From Glaciibacter superstes DSM 21135 (GTDB taxonomy: Bacteria > Actinomycetota > Actinomycetes > Actinomycetales > Microbacteriaceae), in the NCBI RefSeq assembly GCF_000421145.1, contig NZ_ATWH01000014.1, positions 1 through 64,000 of the forward strand: a stretch of DNA of 64,000 nt. The letters run 5' to 3'. Positions 58,877 through 64,000 of this stretch are shown here, one piece after another. Position 1 is the first letter of the stretch, and each line of letters begins with the position of its first letter. The notes beneath the pieces were generated by a model. It was not told the origin of the DNA, searched no databases, and was given only the letters and a program-made list of their open reading frames with translations. The translations under genes and the position numbers were made by a program.

Positions 58877-59859
58877 GCGCGTACCAATTGAACCCCAACG
58901 TGTTCTCGGATGACGTGGAGCGCGAACCGATTCGAGCCGGATTCGGTCGGGGCTTGGTCGAGGCCGGGATACGCGACAACCGCGTCGTCGCGCTGTGCGC
59001 CGACCTGACCGACAGCACTCAGATGAGTTTGTTCAAGGAGGCATTCCCCGACCGATTCATCGAGGTCGGAGTGGCGGAGCAGAATCTGGTGACGGTCGCA
59101 AGTGGAATGGCGCTGATGGGCAAGATCCCGTTCACGAGCAGTTATGCCGCCTTCAGTCCTGGACGCAACTGGGAACAGATCAAGACCACAGCCGCACTGA
59201 ACGACCAGCCGGTCAAGATCATCGGCTCACATGCCGGACTCAACGTCGGCCCGGACGGCGCCACGCACCAGATGCTGGAAGACATCGCTCTCATGCGGGT
59301 GATGCCAAACATGGTCGTCATCGCTCCTGGCGACAGCGTCGAGGCTGAGAAGGCGACAATTGCGGTCGCCGTCAACGCGAAGCCGTCCTACCTCCGACTC
59401 GCTCGCGACAAGACTCCGATATTCAGCTCGTCGGCGGCGCCGTTTGAGATTGGCCGTGCCTACGTGCTGAGGGAAGGAAGCGACGTGACCCTCGCAGGTA
59501 CAGGCACGATGACCTATGAGCTTCTTATCGCAGCGCGCATCCTGGCAGAGCACGGCACAGATGCCGAAGTACTTCATGTGCCGACGATCAAGCCTTTGGA
59601 CGAGTCCACAATCCTCGTGAGCGTGCGCAAGACCGGCCGGATCGTCACTGCGGAGGAAGCCCAGATCGCCGGCGGCCTCGGTGGTGCTATCGCTGAGTTC
59701 CTGGGATCCGCGCTTCCGCGTCCGATTCTTCGTTGCGGTGTCGATGACCGGTACGGTGAGAGCGGAACGCCGCGGGAGCTCCTCGACGCATTCGCACTCA
59801 CCGGGGCCCACTTCGCGGACCGCGTCAGCGCGTTCATCTCACAACATTCATCCGACTAG
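58873..59859 (+). CDS. transketolase, C-terminal subunit
   Basis: A 328-residue pyrimidine-binding and C-terminal half of transketolase. Features are VVALCADLTDST, FIEVGVAEQNLVTVASGMAL with the catalytic Glu, SSYAAFSPGRNWEQIKT, GSHAGLNVGPDGATHQMLEDIALMR and LRLARDKTPIF. Coexpressed with the N-terminal half, it gives a transferase for two-carbon units of ketoses in a pentose- or sugar-acid-related pathway; the specific substrate is not known. It precedes the FAH-family gene by nine bp. Confidence 0.92.
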   Translation: MSAYQLNPNVFSDDVEREPIRAGFGRGLVEAGIRDNRVVALCADLTDSTQMSLFKEAFPDRFIEVGVAEQNLVTVASGMALMGKIPFTSSYAAFSPGRNWEQIKTTAALNDQPVKIIGSHAGLNVGPDGATHQMLEDIALMRVMPNMVVIAPGDSVEAEKATIAVAVNAKPSYLRLARDKTPIFSSSAAPFEIGRAYVLREGSDVTLAGTGTMTYELLIAARILAEHGTDAEVLHVPTIKPLDESTILVSVRKTGRIVTAEEAQIAGGLGGAIAEFLGSALPRPILRCGVDDRYGESGTPRELLDAFALTGAHFADRVSAFISQHSSD

Positions 59860-59868
59860 AGGACAACC

Positions 59869-60723
59869 GTGGAATTCATGCGACTCGGCGAACCCGGCAG
59901 TGAAGTGCCGGTGCTCCGCGACAACGACCGTTACTACCGCCTTGATTCCCTCACCCGCGACATCGATGGCGCCTTCCTGTCCAGCGACGGAATCAATCGC
60001 GCGCGCTCGGCCCTCGCGTCAGGCCAGTTGGCAGAGTACGACGCTCCAGTCGGCATCCGGATCGCCGCGCCGATCGCGCGCCCCATGGCGGTGTTGTGTA
60101 TCGGCCAGAACTACGCTGCCCACGCCGCAGAATCCGGCAATAGCGCTCCGGAAGTGCCCATTCTTTTCTACAAGCACCCCAACACCGTCGTCGGTCCATT
60201 CGATGACGTCTCGATACCTCGCGGTGCTACGAAAGTGGACTGGGAAATCGAACTCGGCGTCGTCATCGGAAAGCGGGCCAGGTACCTGGCGTCTCCTGAG
60301 GAGGCGCTCGACTACGTAGCGGGATACGTCACCTCGAACGACGTCTCTGAGCGGGACTTCCAGAAGGTGCATTCCGGGGGTCAATGGTCGAAGGGCAAGA
60401 GTGCTGAGACGTTCAACCCCGTCGGCCCCTCACTCGTGCCTGCGTCCGAAGTGAACCCGCAGAACCTGCGTCTGTGGTCGACGGTCAACGGTGAGCCTAG
60501 ACAGGACTCCAACACAGCGGACATGGTATTCACCGTGGCAGAACTCGTCCACAACCTCTCTCAATACGTCGTTCTCGAACCAGGGGACCTCATCAACACC
60601 GGAACCCCGGAGGGCGTGGCGATGTCCGGTCGCTTCCCTTACTTGGTGGCAGGCGATGTCATGGAAGTGGGGATCGACGGACTCGGTTCCGGGAGCCAGA
60701 GGCTCGTCCCTGCAGCCGACTGA
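59869..60723 (+). CDS. fumarylacetoacetate hydrolase-family enzyme
   Basis: A 284-residue FAH-fold protein. The metal-binding acidic residues are in KVDWEIELGVVIGKRARYL and TSNDVSERDFQ; GKSAETFNPVGPSLVP, GEPRQDSNTADMVF and GDLINTGTPEGVAM complete the signature. Members hydrolyse or decarboxylate 2-oxo- or 2,4-dioxo-acids, including 2-keto-3-deoxy sugar acids. A GTG at 59869 with GAGG six bases before is chosen; an ATG nine bases later is possible. It follows the transketolase pair closely and is probably cotranscribed. Confidence 0.88.
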   Translation: MEFMRLGEPGSEVPVLRDNDRYYRLDSLTRDIDGAFLSSDGINRARSALASGQLAEYDAPVGIRIAAPIARPMAVLCIGQNYAAHAAESGNSAPEVPILFYKHPNTVVGPFDDVSIPRGATKVDWEIELGVVIGKRARYLASPEEALDYVAGYVTSNDVSERDFQKVHSGGQWSKGKSAETFNPVGPSLVPASEVNPQNLRLWSTVNGEPRQDSNTADMVFTVAELVHNLSQYVVLEPGDLINTGTPEGVAMSGRFPYLVAGDVMEVGIDGLGSGSQRLVPAAD

Positions 60724-60785
60724 TTCGTCGCCTGTGCGGAATCCCACCGCACGGCTCGGCCTGTCGTGCTCGATAGGCTCGAAGA

Positions 60786-61712
60786 ATGAACCAACCCCGC
60801 CTCCTCGTCAGTGTCCCAGGTACCACTCTGCGCGAAGCGCTCGGTGATGTTCCAGACGGTGTCGAGTTCATCGAATGGGATATGACCGGCCGGGCCCCGT
60901 TCGAATCCGCCGACATTGTTGTACCTCCTTATATGGGGAGCTTCGACAAACTGCGGAACCTCGCCGGAGTGAAGGCACGACTCGTTCAGAGTCAGTCAAT
61001 CGGAAGCGATGGGGTCGAGAGGGCCCTCCCACCCGGCCACGTCTTCGCGAACGCCGCCACCGTGCACGAGACGTCGACCGCCGAACTCGCCTTGGCACTG
61101 ATCCTGGCATCACAGCGTGGCATCCCCGATTTTGTGCGTGCCGCCGAGCAAGGCCACTGGGCGCCTGCCCGCCACCAGAGCCTCGCCGACCGTACCGTGC
61201 TGCTGCTCGGTTTCGGCGGCGTCGGACAGGCGATCGAAGCGAGGCTCCTCCCCTTTGAAACGAACGTGGTGCGCGTCGCATCGAGGGCGCGCACCGACGA
61301 GCGCGGTGCAATCCACGGCATCGACGAACTCCCCGAGCTGCTGCCGACGGCCGACATTGTCGTGGTCGGCGTACCGCTCTCCCCCGCGACCACCGGACTC
61401 GTCGACGATGCATTCCTTGAACGGATGCCCGACGACGCGCTGCTGGTGAACATCGCACGCGGCAAGGTGGTCGACACCGACGCCATGCTGAAGCACGCAA
61501 CATCCGGCCGCCTGCGCTTTGCCCTCGACGTGACCGACCCGGAGCCACTCCCCGATGACCACCCCCTGTTTGCACTCCCGAACGTGCTGATCAGCCCGCA
61601 CGTCGGCGGCGCGTCCACCGCGATGATGCCGCGGATGGCACGGCTGCTGCGCGAACAGATCGAACGGATGCTGCGTGGCGATGACCCGGTGAACGTGGTC
61701 GTGCGCAGCTAA
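60786..61712 (+). CDS. D-2-hydroxyacid dehydrogenase
   Basis: A 308-residue NAD-dependent dehydrogenase of the D-isomer-specific family. Coenzyme motif LLLGFGGVGQAIEARL near residue 140, substrate Arg in NIARGKVVDTDAML, Glu in DVTDPEPLPDDHPLF and His in SPHVGGASTAMMP. All catalytic residues are present. It probably interconverts a 2-hydroxyacid and its 2-keto acid. It lies 62 bp after the FAH-family gene and ends in an 11-bp tandem duplication shared with the convergent gene. Confidence 0.9.
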   Translation: MNQPRLLVSVPGTTLREALGDVPDGVEFIEWDMTGRAPFESADIVVPPYMGSFDKLRNLAGVKARLVQSQSIGSDGVERALPPGHVFANAATVHETSTAELALALILASQRGIPDFVRAAEQGHWAPARHQSLADRTVLLLGFGGVGQAIEARLLPFETNVVRVASRARTDERGAIHGIDELPELLPTADIVVVGVPLSPATTGLVDDAFLERMPDDALLVNIARGKVVDTDAMLKHATSGRLRFALDVTDPEPLPDDHPLFALPNVLISPHVGGASTAMMPRMARLLREQIERMLRGDDPVNVVVRS

Positions 61713-61726
61713 GACGCAGCTAAGAC
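61705..61726. repeat. tandem 11-bp duplication carrying the stops of two convergent genes
   Basis: GCAGCTAAGAC at 61705-61715 is repeated at 61716-61726. The stop of the dehydrogenase gene (TAA, plus strand) lies in copy one, and that of the glycosyltransferase gene (TAG, minus strand) in copy two. Confidence 0.8.
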
Positions 61727-62942
61727 GCACCCACCTTTTCGAGCTCGTCGATCAGCACGACGCCGGTGGCGTCGCGTGCCACGGTCTCACCGAGTTCCGC
61801 GGCAGCACGGCGGTAGCCGGGGTCGTCGAGGACCTTGGCGATAGCCCGTGCGATCTTTTCCGCGGATGCGCGGCGCGAGACTGCGATGCCTGCTCCGCGA
61901 GTCGTGACTCGCACCGCGTTGTCGACTTGGTCGCGGCCGTGGTGGAGGATGACGAGCGGCAGTCCCGCCGCGAGCGTCTTGATCACGGTGCCGTGACCGC
62001 CGTGCGTGACGACCAGGTCAGCCTGGCGCATCACCTCACGGTGCGGCGCCGACGCCACCACCGTCACGTTCGCCGGGGCATGAATCGCATTGGTCGCGAC
62101 CGCGGGCCCGGTGGTCACCACGCCGCGCACCGGAAGACCCCCCAGTGCGTCGGTGATGCGTTTCAGGCAGTCGACGTGGTTCTGGAATGTCGAGGACATC
62201 GCCACGAGCACGAGCGGCCCGTCGCCCGCGGGCGCCATCCAGTCGGCGTCGGCCGCCCAGGCCGGGTCGTCGAGGATCGGCCCCACGTAGCGAGCGTTGT
62301 CGGGCATGGTCGCCGGGAAGTCGAACGCTGCGGAGGTGATTATGAGCTGGCGCCGCGCGCCCTGCAGTTGGCCCCAGGTCGTCGCGCTCGGTTCGAGACC
62401 GTACTCGGCGCGCACCTCGTTGACCCGCACGAGTGCGTAACGGTCGAGGAGCCGCGGCGTCATGGAATTCATGGCGCGGTCACGCAGGCGACCAAGGGGC
62501 CCGCGCGCTGGCGACAGTCCGACACCCAGCGGCGGCAAGCCGTCCGCGGGCAGAAGGAGGCCAACACGAGGTCGGGCCGAAGCGCATCGATAGCGGCGGT
62601 CGTGTCGCGCGCCTGATCGGGCGCAGGTCCGGAGATCATGTGTTCGGCCATGCCTCGGGCCAGACTCGTCGGCATCCGTAGTTCCCAGTCGCGATACTCG
62701 TCCACGGTGCCCGACGTGCCGGGCAGGTATGCCGCGCCGGTGCGTCGCACCTGGTCTGCGATCGATTCCTCGGCGAGCACGGTGACGCTGTGACCCCGGT
62801 CGACGAGCCGACGGGCGACGCCGAGTTCGGGGGGAATGGTGCCGCCGGCCGCCGTCAGCGCGAAGAGGTAAGTGCGAGGCGTGGCGGACGACGCGAGTCG
62901 GCCCGTACGGGATGCCGACTCGTCGTCGCTCATGCCGGTCAT
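61720..62942 (-). pseudogene. MGT-type glycosyltransferase interrupted by a frameshift
   Basis: The N-terminal half (about 62942 to 62560; TYLFALTAAGGTIPPELGVARRLVDRGHSVTVLAEESI, ending ...RPDLVLAS) and the C-terminal half (about 62565 to 61720; LLPADGLPPLG... to VVTHGGHGTVIKTLAAGLPLVILHHGRDQVDNAVRV) are in different frames, joined near 62550-62560. The C-terminal half has the typical GHGT-type donor-binding region of GT1 (UGT/MGT) glycosyltransferases. Either a real frameshift mutation or a sequencing error; a single-base change would restore one protein of about 405 residues. Start near 62942 is uncertain (ATGs at 62945, 62942 and 62933). Confidence 0.75.
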
Positions 62943-62982
62943 CATACGCATCCGTCGCCCGGCGCACCAGATGGCGCGTAGA

Positions 62983-62999
62983 CTGTGGTCAGACCACAG
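62983..62999. promoter_or_regulatory. palindromic GntR/FadR-type operator
   Basis: CTGTGGTCAGACCACAG is a perfect 17-bp palindrome; its core TGGTCAGACCA fits the FadR-subfamily pattern TNGTNNNACNA. It lies 60 bp before the GntR gene and 40 bp before the divergent glycosyltransferase. Confidence 0.75.
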
Positions 63000-63059
63000 G
63001 TATTGCTGCACCACGCCGTATTGCCGCACCACAACGGATGCCGGGGAGGCTGACTGCAC

Positions 63060-63830
63060 ATGCCCGCCGACACCCGACGCGCCTGGGAAACCGTGCTGCG
63101 CTCCATCGAGGCCGACCTGCTCTCCGGGGTACTGAAGCCCGGCGACCACCTGCCTCCTGAGCGCGCCCTCGCCGCCGAACAGGGCGTCGGCCGCTCGAGC
63201 GTACGCGAGGCCCTGCGCGTGCTCGAGGTGCTCGGCCTCATCCGCACGGCCACCGGCTCTGGGCCGTCATCCGGCGCGATCATCGTCGCGCTGCCCGGTG
63301 GCGGAATGAGCGCGCTCATGCGGCTGCAGGTCGCGGCACAGGGCTTCGCGGTCGCCGACGTCGTGAAGACCCGCCTCGTGCTTGAGGCCTCAGTTGCGAG
63401 CGAACTCGCCACGGCGTGCGCCAGCGATCATCCAACAGATTCCGGCCCCACGGCCCCCGACCTCAGCGTCGCCCGCCAACTGCTTGACGCGATGGACCGG
63501 CCTGCCCTCACCGAAGCGGAGTTCCTCGCCCTCGACGCGCAGTTCCACCTCAGCCTGGCCGAAGCGTCGGGCAACCAAGTCGTGACCGCGATGATGGCCG
63601 GGCTTCGCAGCTCGATCGAAAGCTACGTTCAGGCCGCCGTACCGAATCTGCAGTCCTGGCCCCAGACATCCGTTCGGCTGCGCAGCGAGCACCGCGACAT
63701 TCTGGCGGCGATCGCGGCCGGTGAGCCGACGGATGCCGCGGCGCGCGTTCGAGCGCACATCGATGGTTACTACGAGGAGTCCCGCATCACTCCCGGGCCC
63801 GCAGCGCCGGAACGGGCCCTCTCCGCCTGA
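63060..63830 (+). CDS. GntR-family regulator with FCD domain
   Basis: A 256-residue regulator. The N-terminal winged helix (ADLLSGVLKPGDHLPPERALAAEQGVGRSSVREALRVLEVLGLI) is followed by an FCD effector domain with LDAQFHLSLAEASGNQVV, whose Asp/His residues bind metal and a small carboxylate, and SEHRDILAAIAAGE. LldR and similar proteins of this subfamily respond to lactate. GGGGAGG lies before the ATG. The perfect palindrome at 62983 is its likely binding site, so autoregulation together with the LldD-like gene 63 bp downstream is plausible. Confidence 0.9.
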   Translation: MPADTRRAWETVLRSIEADLLSGVLKPGDHLPPERALAAEQGVGRSSVREALRVLEVLGLIRTATGSGPSSGAIIVALPGGGMSALMRLQVAAQGFAVADVVKTRLVLEASVASELATACASDHPTDSGPTAPDLSVARQLLDAMDRPALTEAEFLALDAQFHLSLAEASGNQVVTAMMAGLRSSIESYVQAAVPNLQSWPQTSVRLRSEHRDILAAIAAGEPTDAAARVRAHIDGYYEESRITPGPAAPERALSA

Positions 63831-63892
63831 CCACAAGCGCACACCAGCCAGACCAGACAAGACAAGACCAAACCAAACCAGAAAGTGATCCC

Positions 63893-64000
63893 ATGGTTCA
63901 AAGACGATTCCCCAAGGTGCGCGACCTCGCGCCGCTGATGAAGTTCAAAGCTCCTGAGCTCAACGCCAAGAAGCGCCGCCTGGCCGCCGCGCTCACCATC
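63893..64000 (+). CDS. lldD: FMN-dependent alpha-hydroxyacid oxidase/L-lactate dehydrogenase, N-terminus only
   Basis: Only the first 36 codons are inside the window. The reading starts MVQRRFPKVRDLAPLMKFK and runs through an Ala/Arg/Lys-rich helix, which matches the start of actinobacterial LldD-type enzymes as I remember them; the FMN site lies outside. Its position after an LldR-like GntR regulator strengthens the call. Lactate from rhamnose (via the RhaD fusion) would be a natural substrate. Confidence 0.6.
   Translation, partial: MVQRRFPKVRDLAPLMKFKAPELNAKKRRLAAALTI

Noticed and set aside
1..64000. tRNA, rRNA, CRISPR, insertion sequences, phage genes
   Set aside because: I looked for cloverleaf-type sequences, regularly spaced repeats and transposase motifs (DDE segments, terminal repeats) and saw none. 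A systematic search was not possible.

Overview
The window is high-GC DNA with GTG/ATG starts, many 1-4 nt stop/start overlaps and a DUF222-type HNH nuclease gene at its left edge. Together these suggest a chromosomal stretch of an actinobacterium, most likely of the family Microbacteriaceae (inference from gene content, not tested by search). I saw no rRNA, tRNA, CRISPR array, transposase or phage gene.

Left block, about 1.1-27.8 kb, is an L-rhamnose and rhamnoside utilisation locus. It holds a RhaSTPQ-type importer (1294-6087), a sugar isomerase-like gene (7437), a MalEFG-type importer without its own ATPase (11506-14696), two GH78 alpha-L-rhamnosidases (8882 and 14997), an ABC exporter-type protein (18372), a LacI regulator (20292), rhamnose mutarotase (21484), rhamnose isomerase (22007), an esterase-like alpha/beta hydrolase (23178), the bifunctional rhamnulose-phosphate aldolase/lactaldehyde dehydrogenase (24077) and rhamnulokinase (26292). 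Six copies of a TGAAACGATTCA-like palindrome sit in front of these units and define a probable LacI regulon. A lysine-rich Rho_N-like protein and a ParA ATPase (6218-7437) are inserted in it with overlapping stops and starts.

Middle block, about 27.8-54 kb, concerns organic and sugar acids. A run of 17 minus-strand genes (45002 down to 27772), mostly overlapping or tightly spaced, encodes three hot-dog (MaoC/FAS1-like) proteins, a TtuC-type tartrate dehydrogenase, an SDR, an aldehyde dehydrogenase, two sister class III CoA-transferases, a crotonase, an HpcH/HpaI aldolase, a D-threonate kinase/PdxA2-type pair and all parts of an oligopeptide-type ABC importer scattered among them. Upstream lie a LacI regulator, a membrane transporter, a D-tartrate dehydratase-like enolase, a DapA-family protein, a flavoprotein, an RraA-family protein and a Gfo/Idh oxidoreductase. 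Six sites of a second LacI-type motif (GGNANCGNTTTCAA) mark these units as a probable second regulon. The natural substrate is not settled by the sequence; tartrate or threonate-like acids, or a conjugate of them, fit best.

Right block, about 54-64 kb, holds an Asp/Glu racemase-family protein, a Hyi/OtnI-like isomerase, an aldo/keto reductase, a DUF4862-like protein, an IclR regulator, a split transketolase, a fumarylacetoacetate hydrolase-family enzyme, a D-2-hydroxyacid dehydrogenase, a frameshifted glycosyltransferase, and a GntR/FCD regulator with a clear palindromic operator. The last gene, cut by the window end, looks like an L-lactate dehydrogenase/alpha-hydroxyacid oxidase.
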